Source: UBA2943 sp946534895 (GTDB lineage Bacteria > Bacillota > Clostridia > Christensenellales > Aristaeellaceae). Taken from it: DNA of 64,000 nt. Below are positions 34,165 to 43,035 of the stretch, piece by piece. Both the position numbers and the translations under genes were made by a program. Positions within the stretch are counted from its first letter, which is position 1; each line of letters starts with the position of its first letter. Where the stretch lies: the NCBI GenBank assembly GCA_946534895.1, contig CAMNDE010000001.1, positions 1-64,000 on the forward strand, written 5' to 3'. The notes beneath the pieces were generated by a model that was given only the letters and a program-made list of their open reading frames with translations, did not search any database and was not told where the DNA came from.

Positions 34165-35640
34165 ATGGATGATAAAAAACTTGAATCCCTGCAGGAAAAC
34201 GAAGAAAACAATACTGAACTGGATGAACACAGTGCAGAACAGGAAGATGTATTCGAGCATCCTGACTATGAAAATGAGCTGAAATACATTATCCGTTCAT
34301 CCCTTTCCGCTTCAGAGAAGAAAGACCGCCTCGCCGATTATCACGCAAATGATATTGCAGGCGTGGTAGAAGATCTTACTCCTGAAGAGCGGCATAAACT
34401 GTATGACCTCCTTGGTCCGGAAGAAGTATCCGAAATCTTTGCCTATCTTGATGATGCAGCAGAGTATATCGCTGAACTGACTCCGGATGATGCTGCTGAC
34501 ATTGTGCAGAACATGGATGCAGACGACGCTGTGGACGTACTCGAAGAACTCGACGAAGCCCATCAGCAGGCTATCATCCAGCACATGGATGACGAAGAGG
34601 CACGGGAAGACATCCGGCTTATTCAGTCGTATTCCGATGAAGAGATCGGCAGTAAAATGACAACAAATTATATTGCCATCTGCCGGGGGATCACCATCAA
34701 GCAGGCCATGAGGGCTCTTGTCCAGCAGGCTGCAGATAACGATAACCTTTCCACCATCTATGTAATCGAGGATGAACATACCGAAAAATTCTATGGCGCC
34801 ATCAATCTTCAGGATCTGATCATCGCCCGGGAAGGAACTGATCTGGACACCCTGATCACCACTTCATACCCCTATGTCTATGATCATGAATCAGTCGCTG
34901 ACTGTATTGAGCAGCTGAAGGACTACTCTGAAGACTCCATTCCTGTATTGGATTCAGATATGAAGCTTCTCGGTGTCATCACTTCCCAGGATCTGGTCGA
35001 AGTCGTGGATGAAGAAATGTCTGAAGACTACGCCAAGCTGGGTGGTCTGACCAGTGAGGAAGATCTTGATGAACCGCTCCTTGATTCTATCAAGAAGCGT
35101 TCGCCATGGCTGATCATTCTTATGTTCCTGGGGCTGCTTGTTTCTTCTGTTGTCGGAATTTTTGAACCTGTAATGCAGAAACTGGCTTTTGTGGTGGCTT
35201 TCCAGTCCATGATTCTGGATATGGCCGGCAACACCGGAACCCAGTCCCTTGCTGTCACAATCCGAGTTCTTTCTGATGAGGAATTGACCGGCAAGCAGAA
35301 GCGTCATCTTGTTTTCAAGGAATGCCGTGCAGGATTCTGCAACGGACTGCTGCTGGGAGCCATTACATGCGCACTTGTCGGTATATACCTCCACTTTACG
35401 CAGCCGGCCCTCGACTGGATTCATTGCTATGCTGTCAGCGGCTGCATTGGTCTTGCCATGGTTGTGGCCATGACCGTTTCCAGTATGACAGGTACAGTCG
35501 TTCCTCTGTTTTTCAAACGTCTGAAAATTGATCCTGCCGTCGCATCCGGTCCGATGATCACAACGCTGACTGACCTTGTTGGTGTTGTAAGCTACTATGG
35601 GCTTGTATGGTTGCTTCTGATCGGACTGCTGCACCTGTAA
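34165..35640 (+). CDS. mgtE: Magnesium transporter MgtE
   Basis: A 491-residue Mg2+ channel: cytosolic N-domain (about 30-165, with repeats like LTPDDAADIVQNMDADDAVD), two CBS domains (about 165-290) and five membrane helices (about 310-491). The pore region shows GNTGTQSLAVTIR and the conserved Asp in MITTLTDLVGVVSYYG. The N-terminal 30 residues are an acidic extension. The start follows AGGAAGGAG. The structured leader upstream and a strong terminator downstream make it a one-gene unit, perhaps Mg2+-responsive. Confidence 0.95.
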   Translation: MDDKKLESLQENEENNTELDEHSAEQEDVFEHPDYENELKYIIRSSLSASEKKDRLADYHANDIAGVVEDLTPEERHKLYDLLGPEEVSEIFAYLDDAAEYIAELTPDDAADIVQNMDADDAVDVLEELDEAHQQAIIQHMDDEEAREDIRLIQSYSDEEIGSKMTTNYIAICRGITIKQAMRALVQQAADNDNLSTIYVIEDEHTEKFYGAINLQDLIIAREGTDLDTLITTSYPYVYDHESVADCIEQLKDYSEDSIPVLDSDMKLLGVITSQDLVEVVDEEMSEDYAKLGGLTSEEDLDEPLLDSIKKRSPWLIILMFLGLLVSSVVGIFEPVMQKLAFVVAFQSMILDMAGNTGTQSLAVTIRVLSDEELTGKQKRHLVFKECRAGFCNGLLLGAITCALVGIYLHFTQPALDWIHCYAVSGCIGLAMVVAMTVSSMTGTVVPLFFKRLKIDPAVASGPMITTLTDLVGVVSYYGLVWLLLIGLLHL

Positions 35641-35644
35641 TTCA

Positions 35645-35673
35645 AAACCGCATGCTCGTACATGCGGTTTTTA
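35645..35673 (+). terminator. Terminator after mgtE
   Basis: AAACCGCATG and CATGCGGTTT form a perfect stem with the loop CTCGTA, followed by TTTTTATC. Confidence 0.85.
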
Positions 35674-35705
35674 TCATGTTCAGAACATTATCCTGTTTTC
35701 AGAAA

Positions 35706-35756
35706 ATGATCAGCACCTCAAAGAAACCATGGTATTTTTTTCACAAACTGCAGGAA
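35706..35756 (+). promoter_or_regulatory. Shared upstream element, copy 1 (carboxyltransferase operon)
   Basis: Contains ATGATCAGC (35706-35714), CCATGG (35727-35732) and TTTTTTCACAAA-C-TGCAGGAA (35736-35756), in the same order as upstream of pckA. It ends 89 bp before the start codon. TTCACAA resembles a Rex half-site, but the second half is degenerate. No convincing -35/-10 pair was found in this gap. Confidence 0.5.
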
Positions 35757-35845
35757 TATGGGAACAAATCGAGAATGTCAGAAAATGGGTTGGATTTGGA
35801 TTCAACCATATTGATGTCTGGGATTTAAACGGAAGGAGATCTGAA

Positions 35846-37312
35846 ATGGCTAATTCGCAGGAACTCAAGCAGGCCGTCTTGCACGGAGATGCGGCTCGTA
35901 TTGCCAAACAGCATGCAGACGGTAAGCTGACTGCCAGGGAGCGCGTTGCAAAGCTGCTTGATCAGGGCAGTTTTGTTGAGCTTGGAGTGCTGGTAGCAAA
36001 AGAACTTGATTATGCCGGGGTAGTGACCGGCTATGGCACGGTTCAGGGAAGACCTGTTTATGTATTTGCACAGGACTACACCGTGCACGGCGGTGCTATG
36101 GGTGAACTTCATGCTCAGAAAGTGAACAAGCTTCTGGATATGGCACTGAAGACCGGAGCCCCCGTTATTGCCATGTGCGACAGCGCCGGTGTCAGAATTG
36201 ATGAGGGACCTGCCGGAATGGAAGCCTATGCATCCATCTATGCAAAAATGGCCCGTCTGAGCGGTGTATGCCCCATGATTTCCATGATTCTCGGTCCTGT
36301 ATGCGGCGGTGCAGCAATGATTGCACAGCTTGCTGATATTTCCATCCATGCTGGTGATGTGGGCCGTCTGATGGTTTATGGACCTCAGGTGGTAAGCGCA
36401 GTTACCGGCAAGACAGTCGATGCCAAGTCTCTGGGCGGTGCAGAAAACTGCGCAAAGCAGGGCGGTGTTGCGATTGCCTGTGCCAATGAGGAAGAAGCAA
36501 TCGCATGCGCGCAGAAGGTGCTGGATCTGCTTCCTTCCTGCAACGCGGACGATGCGCCTGCAGTTGACACAGATGATCTGAACAGAACCATGGATGTAAA
36601 TGATCCTGATAATGGCGTTGAGCTCATGCAGGCACTTGCTGATCATGGCGACATTGTGGAACTGTATGCGTCATGGGGCGATTCGCTTCATACCGCTCTT
36701 GCCAGGGTTGGCGGCCAGACTGTCGGTATTGTGGCCAGCGAAGGCTCCGTGGATGACGGAATGCTTACTCCTGCCGCCTGTGCAAAGGGCGCCCGTTTTG
36801 TAAGATTCTGTGACTGTTTCTCCATTCCCGTGATCTCTCTGATCAATTCCAAGGGGATTCAGGTACCTGAAGCCAAATCTCAGTCCTGGACCATGATTAC
36901 CGCTTCCCAGTTGCTTTATGCCTACGCGGAAGCAACCACTCCGAAGATCAGTGTAGTGGTCGGCAATGCCATTGGTCAGGCCTATGTTGCCATGGCGGGA
37001 AAAGCAAATGCGGATATCAGCTATGCATGGCCGGGCAGCGTTATTTCTGCCTTGACCCCGGAAGCAGCGGTTCAGGTGCTGTATGAGGATGAACTGATTT
37101 CCGACAAGAAGCCCGCTCTGGAGACCAGACACGAGCTCGAAGTCAAATATGCAACGGAAGTAACGGATGGCGGCAGTGCTGCCTCCAAGGGCTTCTTGGA
37201 TGATGTGATCGTGCCTTCGGACACCCGCAAGTATGTGATCGCAGCTCTTGAAATGCTTGCTTCCAAGCGCGAAACTGTTCCGCCGAAAAAACATGGCAAT
37301 ATGCCTCTGTAA
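35846..37312 (+). CDS. Biotin-dependent carboxyltransferase (methylmalonyl-CoA decarboxylase alpha / transcarboxylase 12S type)
   Basis: A 488-residue crotonase-fold carboxyltransferase that moves CO2 between an acyl-CoA and biotin. It has LTARERVAKLLDQGSFVELG, the N-lobe acyl-CoA site (GPVCGGAAMIAQLAD) and the C-lobe biotin site (CVC-like KGARFVRFCDCFSIPVISL, GNAIGQAYVAMAG). Family members are MmdA, PccB and the 12S subunit of transcarboxylase; the substrate is most likely methylmalonyl-CoA but is not proven. The start at 35846 follows GGAAGGAG; the frame stays open upstream over the regulatory element. It leads an operon with OadG-like, biotin carrier, OadB-like and OadA-like genes. Confidence 0.88.
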   Translation: MANSQELKQAVLHGDAARIAKQHADGKLTARERVAKLLDQGSFVELGVLVAKELDYAGVVTGYGTVQGRPVYVFAQDYTVHGGAMGELHAQKVNKLLDMALKTGAPVIAMCDSAGVRIDEGPAGMEAYASIYAKMARLSGVCPMISMILGPVCGGAAMIAQLADISIHAGDVGRLMVYGPQVVSAVTGKTVDAKSLGGAENCAKQGGVAIACANEEEAIACAQKVLDLLPSCNADDAPAVDTDDLNRTMDVNDPDNGVELMQALADHGDIVELYASWGDSLHTALARVGGQTVGIVASEGSVDDGMLTPAACAKGARFVRFCDCFSIPVISLINSKGIQVPEAKSQSWTMITASQLLYAYAEATTPKISVVVGNAIGQAYVAMAGKANADISYAWPGSVISALTPEAAVQVLYEDELISDKKPALETRHELEVKYATEVTDGGSAASKGFLDDVIVPSDTRKYVIAALEMLASKRETVPPKKHGNMPL

Positions 37313-37326
37313 GTGGAGGGACATAT

Positions 37327-37689
37327 ATGGCAGAATCATTGAATCTGGCCGATGCTCTGTTGGTAACGGTCATTGGCATGCTTATCGTATTCTTCGGATT
37401 GACCGTGCTGATTTTCCTGATCAAGCTGCTTGTAAAAGTAACAGGCAACATGGGAGCCAAAAAAAGCACCCAGCCGGCAGCTGCAGCCCCTGTAGTTGAA
37501 ACCGTTCCCGAAGAAACGGAAGAAGATGACAGCGAGATCATTGCGGTGATCACGGCTGCTGTCTACGCAATGCTTGATGAGGAAAAGAAAGACGGAAGCG
37601 GTTTTGTTGTCCGGCATATCCGCCGTGTCAATCATGCTCCTGCCTGGCAGCGTGCAGGCCGCGATGAACAGATATACAGCCATTATTAA
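37327..37689 (+). CDS. OadG/MmdD-family decarboxylase gamma/delta subunit
   Basis: The 120-residue protein has one N-terminal membrane helix (about 11-37, VTVIGMLIVFFGLTVLIFLI), a Pro/Ala/acidic linker and a short cytosolic tail (VITAAVYAMLDEE). This layout matches the small membrane subunit that holds Na+-pumping decarboxylase complexes together. It lies between the carboxyltransferase and biotin carrier genes with gaps of 14 and 34 bp, following GGAGGGACAT as ribosome binding site. Confidence 0.85.
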   Translation: MAESLNLADALLVTVIGMLIVFFGLTVLIFLIKLLVKVTGNMGAKKSTQPAAAAPVVETVPEETEEDDSEIIAVITAAVYAMLDEEKKDGSGFVVRHIRRVNHAPAWQRAGRDEQIYSHY

Positions 37690-37723
37690 TCGATCGTTTC
37701 ACTAGATGAAGGAGGATGCATTC

Positions 37724-38101
37724 ATGCGTACATTCAATATTACTGTTAATGGACAGACTTATTCTGTGGAAGTCGAAGAGACCACCGGTGGCGAAGCGCC
37801 TGTGGTTCATACCGCTCCCGCGGCTCCTGCTGCTCCCAAAGCTGCTCCCAAGCCCGCTGCCCCCAAGGCTGCCGCCCCTGTCAGCGGTGGTGTGCAGGTA
37901 AAAGCGCCCATGCCCGGAACTATTCTGGATGTCAAGGTCAAAGTCGGCGATGCCGTCAAGAACGGTCAGGCCGTCTGTGTGCTTGAAGCAATGAAGATGG
38001 AAAATGAAATCCCGGCTCCCAAGGATGGGAAAGTAGCCCAGGTTCTGGTAACCAAGGGTGCTTCCGTTGAAACCGGTAACGTTCTGGTTGTGCTTGAATA
38101 A
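37724..38101 (+). CDS. Biotin carrier protein of the decarboxylase/transcarboxylase complex
   Basis: The 125-residue carrier starts MRTFNITVNGQTYSVEVEE, has an Ala/Pro/Lys linker (about 30-55) and a biotinyl domain with the acceptor lysine K91 in EAMKMEN, preceded by APMPGTILDVKVKVGD. It matches MmdC and the 1.3S subunit of transcarboxylase, which carry CO2 between two active sites. The ATG at 37724 follows AAGGAGGATG; a frame opening at 37706 would translate that site. Confidence 0.95.
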   Translation: MRTFNITVNGQTYSVEVEETTGGEAPVVHTAPAAPAAPKAAPKPAAPKAAAPVSGGVQVKAPMPGTILDVKVKVGDAVKNGQAVCVLEAMKMENEIPAPKDGKVAQVLVTKGASVETGNVLVVLE

Positions 38102-38132
38102 CATATGATCCGCAGGAAAGTGAGTTGATAGA

Positions 38133-39587
38133 ATGATCAACATAGGAAATGCTTTTGCGGATCTCTATGCTACTTCGGGCATTGCCATGTTCATATCAGA
38201 TCCTAAAGCGTTGATAATGGTGGCGATCGCATGTTTTCTGCTGTATCTGGCCATCGTAAAGGAGTTTGAACCGCTCCTTCTGCTGCCCATTGCATTCGGC
38301 ATGCTGCTGACAAACCTTCTCGGAAGTGAAGTGTTCCATGAGGAACTCTTTGCCGGCGGCCACGCCAACTGGAGCCTGTTCGGCGGAGCTGTATTGGTGA
38401 ATGCCAAAGACCTCATTCAGGATGCCAGCAGTTATCTGGTAAACAGTGCCGGTGCCGTGCTTTCGCAGGACGGGAATACACTGATCGCACAGATTACCGG
38501 TGCAACCGGGGTAACCGGAAATGAACTCGTCTCTCTTGCAACGGTAATAGACTACATGGCTAACAACGGTGCTGAATGCACCATGGTTCTGAAGGATGCC
38601 TTCCTGTCTGGCACTCAGGTGTTTACTTCTGCCGGCGTTCTGTTTGCCAGTGCCGGTGAAACTGTTACTGCAGGACTTCTGGACTATCTTTATCTCGGCG
38701 TAAAACTCGGAATCTATCCGTGTCTGATTTTCATGGGCGTTGGTGCAACGACCGACTTCGGTCCGCTGATTGCCAATCCCAAGACGCTTCTCATGGGTGC
38801 TGCAGCTCAGCTTGGCATTTTCATGACATTTATCGGTGCATCCCTGCTTGGTTTCACCACCAAAGAAGCCGGATCCATCGGCATCATCGGTGGCGCTGAC
38901 GGCCCGACTGCCATTTGGCTGACTTCCAAGCTGGCCCCGCATCTTCTCGGACCTATTGCCGTGGCTGCTTACAGCTATATGGCACTCGTTCCTGTCATTC
39001 AGCCCCCCATCATGAAAGCTCTGACCACAAAGAAGGAACGTCAGATCGTGATGGAGCAGCTTAAACCGGTTTCCAAGACACAGAAAATCATTTTCCCCAT
39101 CGTCGTGACGGTCATGGTATCGCTTCTTCTGCCCAGCGCCACCGCTCTCGTCGGCTGCCTTATGCTCGGCAACCTTATGAAGGAATGCGGTGTTGTTGAG
39201 AGACTGAACAAGACCGTTCAGAACGAACTGATGAATATTGTCACTGTATTCCTCGGCATTACGGTTGGTGCAACCGCAACAGCCAGTACCTTCCTGAGCC
39301 TCAAGACCATTGAAATCATCGTTCTTGGAATTGTCGCCTTCAGCTTCGGTACCGCTGGTGGAATTCTTCTGGCAAAACTGATGAACAAGCTTTCCGGTGG
39401 AAAGATCAATCCTTTGATCGGTTCCGCCGGTGTATCCGCCGTTCCCATGGCAGCGCGCGTTTCCCAGAGAGTTGGTCAGGCAGAAAATCCCGGCAACTTC
39501 CTGCTGATGCACGCCATGGGTCCGAACGTGGCTGGCGTTATTGGTTCAGCCATTGCTGCTGGCGTTCTGCTCTCCCTGTTCGGCTGA
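38133..39587 (+). CDS. Sodium-pumping decarboxylase beta subunit (OadB/MmdB family)
   Basis: A 484-residue polytopic membrane protein that decarboxylates carboxybiotin and exports Na+. It has LPIAFGMLLTNL, the ion-binding region with Asp (GVGATTDFGPLIANP, about residues 202-216), GIIGGADGPTAIW, and VGATATASTFLSL. The region between helix 2 and the FGPL motif (about 65-185) is longer than in many family members and is partly polar. It follows the biotin carrier by 31 bp and precedes the OadA-like gene by 35 bp. Confidence 0.92.
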   Translation: MINIGNAFADLYATSGIAMFISDPKALIMVAIACFLLYLAIVKEFEPLLLLPIAFGMLLTNLLGSEVFHEELFAGGHANWSLFGGAVLVNAKDLIQDASSYLVNSAGAVLSQDGNTLIAQITGATGVTGNELVSLATVIDYMANNGAECTMVLKDAFLSGTQVFTSAGVLFASAGETVTAGLLDYLYLGVKLGIYPCLIFMGVGATTDFGPLIANPKTLLMGAAAQLGIFMTFIGASLLGFTTKEAGSIGIIGGADGPTAIWLTSKLAPHLLGPIAVAAYSYMALVPVIQPPIMKALTTKKERQIVMEQLKPVSKTQKIIFPIVVTVMVSLLLPSATALVGCLMLGNLMKECGVVERLNKTVQNELMNIVTVFLGITVGATATASTFLSLKTIEIIVLGIVAFSFGTAGGILLAKLMNKLSGGKINPLIGSAGVSAVPMAARVSQRVGQAENPGNFLLMHAMGPNVAGVIGSAIAAGVLLSLFG

Positions 39588-39622
39588 TGATGGGATTTTG
39601 ATTATCAATAGGAGGAATTGCT

Positions 39623-41023
39623 ATGGCTAAGGTAAAGATTACCGATACCATTTTGCGCGACGGGCATCAGTCTCAGGCCGCCACTAGAATGCGCACTGAC
39701 GAGATGCTCCCGGCATGTGAAAAACTTGATAAAGTCGGTTATTACTCTCTTGAATGCTGGGGCGGTGCCACTTATGATGCATGCATCCGCTTCCTGAACG
39801 AAGATCCCTGGGAAAGACTCCGGTTACTCCGCAAGGCATTGCCCAACACAAAAACCCAGATGCTTCTTCGCGGTCAGAACCTGCTTGGCTATCGTCCTTA
39901 TTCGGATGATGTTGTCGAGTTCTTTGTACAGAAAGCAGTTCAGAATGGTATTGATATCATTCGTTGCTTTGACGCCCTTAATGACCTGAGAAACATGCAG
40001 ACTGCTGTCAAGGCGACCAAAAAGTATGGCGGTGCTGCGGAAATCGCTCTTTCTTATACCAAATCTCCGGTTCATAACGAAGATTATTTCGTAAAACTGG
40101 CTGAAGAAATTGAGAAGATGGGTGCTGACCTCATCTGTATCAAGGACATGGCCAACCTCCTCCTGCCGTATGATGCATATTCCCTTGTAAAGCGGCTGAA
40201 GGCAGCAACTGACCTGCCCATTGTCATCCATACGCATAACACAACCGGTACAGGTGCCATGGTTCTGCTCAAAGCCATTGAAGCCGGTGCGGATATCGTC
40301 GATACCTGCCTTTCTCCTCTGGCAAGCGGTACATCTCAGCCCGCGACTGAATCCCTCGTTGCCACACTGCAGGGAACAGAGTTTGACACCGGACTGGACC
40401 TGAGCCTTCTTGCTGATCTCGCTTCCTATTTCAGGACAGTTGCAGATCGTCTGACGGCGGATGGTTTCCGCGATCCGGGCCGTGTTCTGTCTGTGGACGT
40501 CAAAACTCTTCAGTATCAGGTGCCCGGCGGCATGCTTTCCAATCTGATTGGACAGCTGAAGAGCGCCAATGCAATGGACAAGTATTATGACGTGCTTGCT
40601 GAAGTGCCGCGTGTACGTGAAGATTTCGGCTATCCTCCGCTGGTCACGCCTACTTCCCAGATTGTTGGCACGCAGGCTGTTATGAACATCCTCTATGGTG
40701 AGCGCTACAAGGTTGTGACCAATGAGAGCAAGGGACTGCTGCGCGGTGAATACGGCAAGCTGCCCGGAAAGGTAAACGAAGAAGTCCGCAAGAAGTGCAT
40801 CGGAAATGAAAAGGTGATTACCTGCCGTTTTGCTGATACTCTGCCGCCAGAACTCGAGAAACTCAAGAGTGAAATGCGTCAGTGGTACCAGACCGACGAG
40901 GATGTGCTCACCTATGCCATGTTCCCGAAGGTTGCACCGAAATTCTTTGAATATCGGGAAGCCAAGCAGCTGAAAGTGGACTCCACCATGACTAACAAGG
41001 CTGAAAAGATCATGCCTGTGTAA
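39623..41023 (+). CDS. Oxaloacetate decarboxylase alpha / pyruvate carboxylase B-type carboxyltransferase (5S type)
   Basis: A 466-residue TIM-barrel carboxyltransferase. It starts KITDTILRDGHQSQAATRM and has the metal site HTHNTTGTGAM, the lysine-containing LICIKDMANLL and the PYC-OADA conserved C-terminal region (GGMLSNL). There is no C-terminal biotinyl domain, so it must use the separate carrier in the operon, as the transcarboxylase 5S subunit does. The substrates would be pyruvate and oxaloacetate. With the 12S-like and 1.3S-like partners the cluster could transfer CO2 between methylmalonyl-CoA and pyruvate (inference). Confidence 0.9.
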   Translation: MAKVKITDTILRDGHQSQAATRMRTDEMLPACEKLDKVGYYSLECWGGATYDACIRFLNEDPWERLRLLRKALPNTKTQMLLRGQNLLGYRPYSDDVVEFFVQKAVQNGIDIIRCFDALNDLRNMQTAVKATKKYGGAAEIALSYTKSPVHNEDYFVKLAEEIEKMGADLICIKDMANLLLPYDAYSLVKRLKAATDLPIVIHTHNTTGTGAMVLLKAIEAGADIVDTCLSPLASGTSQPATESLVATLQGTEFDTGLDLSLLADLASYFRTVADRLTADGFRDPGRVLSVDVKTLQYQVPGGMLSNLIGQLKSANAMDKYYDVLAEVPRVREDFGYPPLVTPTSQIVGTQAVMNILYGERYKVVTNESKGLLRGEYGKLPGKVNEEVRKKCIGNEKVITCRFADTLPPELEKLKSEMRQWYQTDEDVLTYAMFPKVAPKFFEYREAKQLKVDSTMTNKAEKIMPV

Positions 41024-41028
41024 TTTTG

Positions 41029-41065
41029 AACAGAGAGCTTTCGCGACCAGCGGGAGCTCTCTGTT
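41029..41065 (+). terminator. Hairpin after the carboxyltransferase operon
   Basis: AACAGAGAGCT and AGCTCTCTGTT form an 11-bp perfect stem 6 bp after the stop. The tail ATCATCTAG lacks a T-tract, so this may be a weak terminator or a 3' processing structure. Confidence 0.45.
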
Positions 41066-41228
41066 ATCATCTAGAATCATTTCCGGGGTGCTGTTCTCTG
41101 CTTTTCTTTGCTGTTATCCGGAAAGAATAGGAAAGGGAAGAACGCGCATAGATTTCCATGCCGCCACCAGGCCTGCAGATTACCACGGTTCGTCAAATGT
41201 CAGGCTTTCTACTTATCAAGAAAAACTG

Positions 41229-41302
41229 ATGATCAGCGGGGGCATTGCTTCTTCGCGGGCCATGGAAAACATAATAATTTATTTTTTCACAAATTGCAGG
41301 AA
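41229..41302 (+). promoter_or_regulatory. Shared upstream element, copy 2 (pckA)
   Basis: ATGATCAGC (41229-41237), CCATGG (41260-41265) and TTTTTTCACAAA-T-TGCAGGAA (41282-41302). The last block differs from copy 1 at one base in 21, and it ends 98 bp before the start codon, close to the 89 bp seen for copy 1. Confidence 0.5.
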
Positions 41303-41362
41303 ACGGCGGGGAAGTGTTGAATGTTTGAATTTAGGAAAGGTTTTGGCCTTTTCAAAGACCCT

Positions 41363-41381
41363 AAGAATGAGATTCATTCTT
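41363..41381 (+). other. 5'-UTR hairpin before pckA
   Basis: AAGAATGA-GAT-TCATTCTT forms a perfect 8-bp stem ending 6 bases before the GGAGGAA ribosome binding site. It may stabilise the mRNA or modulate translation. Confidence 0.5.
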
Positions 41382-41400
41382 TGGAATGGAGGAATTTATC

Positions 41401-42966
41401 ATGAGCCTGAATCTTGAGTATCTGGGCATTGTGAATGCGAAGAACATCTATCGCAATCTGACGCCTGCGCAGCTGACCGAACATGCAATCATTCGCGGAG
41501 AAGGCACTCTTTCCAACACTGGTGCTCTGGTTGTAAAGACCGGAAAATATACCGGCCGCAGCGCCAATGACAAGTTCATCGTGGACACCCCTGCTGTTCA
41601 TGACGATATTGCCTGGGGCAAAGTCAACAAGCCCATCGCAAAGGAAGTTTTTGATGCCATCTACAACAAGGTTGTTGCTTATCTGCAGAATCGTGACGTG
41701 TTCGTATTTGATGGCATGGCAGGCGCTGATCCCAAATACACGAAGAAATTCCGTATCGTGAACGAGCTGGCCAGCCAGAACCTGTTCATCCATCAGCTTC
41801 TGCGCCGTCCTTCCGCTGAGGAACTGAAGGACTTCACAGAAGATTACGTAATCATTGCAGCTCCTGGTTTCAAGTGCGTGCCCGAGATCGACGGTACCCA
41901 CAGCGAGGCTGCGATTCTCGTCAACTACGAGGATAAGAAGGTTGTTATCTGCGGCACCCAGTATGCCGGCGAAATCAAGAAGTCTGTATTCTCCGTCATG
42001 AACTACATTCTGCCGAAGCAGGGTGTGTTCCCGATGCACTGCTCTGCCAACATCGGCAAGGATGGAGACAGCGCTGTCTTCTTCGGCCTGTCCGGTACCG
42101 GCAAGACCACCCTGTCTGCTGACCCGAACCGTGCCCTCATCGGCGACGACGAGCATGGCTGGGCAGACGATTCTGTATTCAATTTTGAGGGCGGCTGCTA
42201 TGCCAAGTGCATCAACCTGTCTCCCGAAGGAGAACCTGAAATCTACAATGCCATCAAGTTCGGCTCCCTGGTGGAGAATGTCGTCATGGATCCCGATACC
42301 CGTGAGTTTGACTTTGACGATGATTCCCTGGCAGTGAACAGCCGTGTCGGCTATCCCGTCGAATACATCCCCAACGCGGTTCTCGAAGGCCGTTCTTCCT
42401 CTGTTCCGAAGACCGTTATTTTCCTGACTGCAGATGCTTACGGCGTGCTGCCTCCCATCTCCAAGCTCAACAAGAATCAGGCCATGTACTATTTCGTATC
42501 CGGTTTCACCTCCAAGGTTGCCGGCACCGAAATCGGCGTAACCGAGCCTGTTCCTACCTTCTCCACCTGCTTTGGTGAGCCCTTCCTGCCGCTTGATCCT
42601 TCTGTTTATGCTTCCATGCTGGCAGAAAAGGTCGAAAAGGCCGGTGCCAATGTGTACCTGGTCAACACCGGATGGAACGGAACCGGCAAGCGCATGAAGC
42701 TGAGCTATACCCGTGCCATGGTTACCGCTGCACTGACCGGTGCCATTGAAAAGAGCGAATTCGTGGTTGATCCCACTTTCGGCGTCGAAGTGCCCACCTG
42801 CATTGAAGGCGTGCCCTCTGAACTGCTGATTCCTGAAAACACCTGGGAAGACAAGGAAGCCTATAAGGCTGCCTGCAAGAAGCTGGCCAAGAGCTTTACC
42901 GAGAACTTCAAGAAGTACACTCTCATGAGTGAAGAAGTTGTCGCTGCAGGCCCGAAGGCTGACTAA
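41401..42966 (+). CDS. pckA: Phosphoenolpyruvate carboxykinase (ATP)
   Basis: Interconverts oxaloacetate and PEP with ATP/ADP. The 521-residue product has FIHQLLRRPS, the Walker A GLSGTGKTTLSADPNR (about 230), the kinase-2 loop IGDDEHGW and FEGGCYAKCI. Codon use is strongly biased, as in a highly expressed gene. The start at 41401 follows GGAGGAATTT. It stands alone between a regulated leader and a terminator, just downstream of the oxaloacetate-linked carboxyltransferase operon; in many anaerobes the enzyme runs toward oxaloacetate and makes ATP. Confidence 0.97.
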   Translation: MSLNLEYLGIVNAKNIYRNLTPAQLTEHAIIRGEGTLSNTGALVVKTGKYTGRSANDKFIVDTPAVHDDIAWGKVNKPIAKEVFDAIYNKVVAYLQNRDVFVFDGMAGADPKYTKKFRIVNELASQNLFIHQLLRRPSAEELKDFTEDYVIIAAPGFKCVPEIDGTHSEAAILVNYEDKKVVICGTQYAGEIKKSVFSVMNYILPKQGVFPMHCSANIGKDGDSAVFFGLSGTGKTTLSADPNRALIGDDEHGWADDSVFNFEGGCYAKCINLSPEGEPEIYNAIKFGSLVENVVMDPDTREFDFDDDSLAVNSRVGYPVEYIPNAVLEGRSSSVPKTVIFLTADAYGVLPPISKLNKNQAMYYFVSGFTSKVAGTEIGVTEPVPTFSTCFGEPFLPLDPSVYASMLAEKVEKAGANVYLVNTGWNGTGKRMKLSYTRAMVTAALTGAIEKSEFVVDPTFGVEVPTCIEGVPSELLIPENTWEDKEAYKAACKKLAKSFTENFKKYTLMSEEVVAAGPKAD

Positions 42967-42990
42967 CAGCAATCGATCGTAATCCATAAC

Positions 42991-43022
42991 AAAGCCGGTG
43001 GCCAAATGGCCGCCGGCTTTTT
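42991..43022. terminator. Terminator between pckA and pepF
   Basis: AAAGCCGG-T-GGCC pairs with GGCC-G-CCGGCTTT, followed by TT on the plus strand. The complementary strand also has a T-rich flank, so it may serve both convergent genes. Confidence 0.8.
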
Positions 43023-43035
43023 CGTCTGCATCTTT

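Larger units (their letters stand above)
41066..41400 (+). promoter_or_regulatory. Upstream region of pckA
   Basis: About 335 bp with no convincing gene on either strand. It holds copy 2 of the shared element (41229-41302), an AT-rich stretch ACATAATAATTTATTTTTT that probably includes the -10 region (a weak TTCTTC, 17 bp, TAATAA can be read), and a 5'-UTR hairpin near the ribosome binding site. Confidence 0.5.

Noticed and set aside
38133..39587. A novel insertion in the OadB-like protein
   Set aside because: The loop is long, but the Klebsiella OadB also has a long segment at this place, so it is not clearly unusual.
39824..41080. A 418-codon minus-strand frame opposite the 5S-type carboxyltransferase
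   Set aside because: Antisense to a clear enzyme gene; composition typical of shadow frames.
41374..43005. A 543-codon minus-strand frame opposite pckA
   Set aside because: Shadow of a codon-biased gene; the plus-strand PEPCK motifs are unambiguous.
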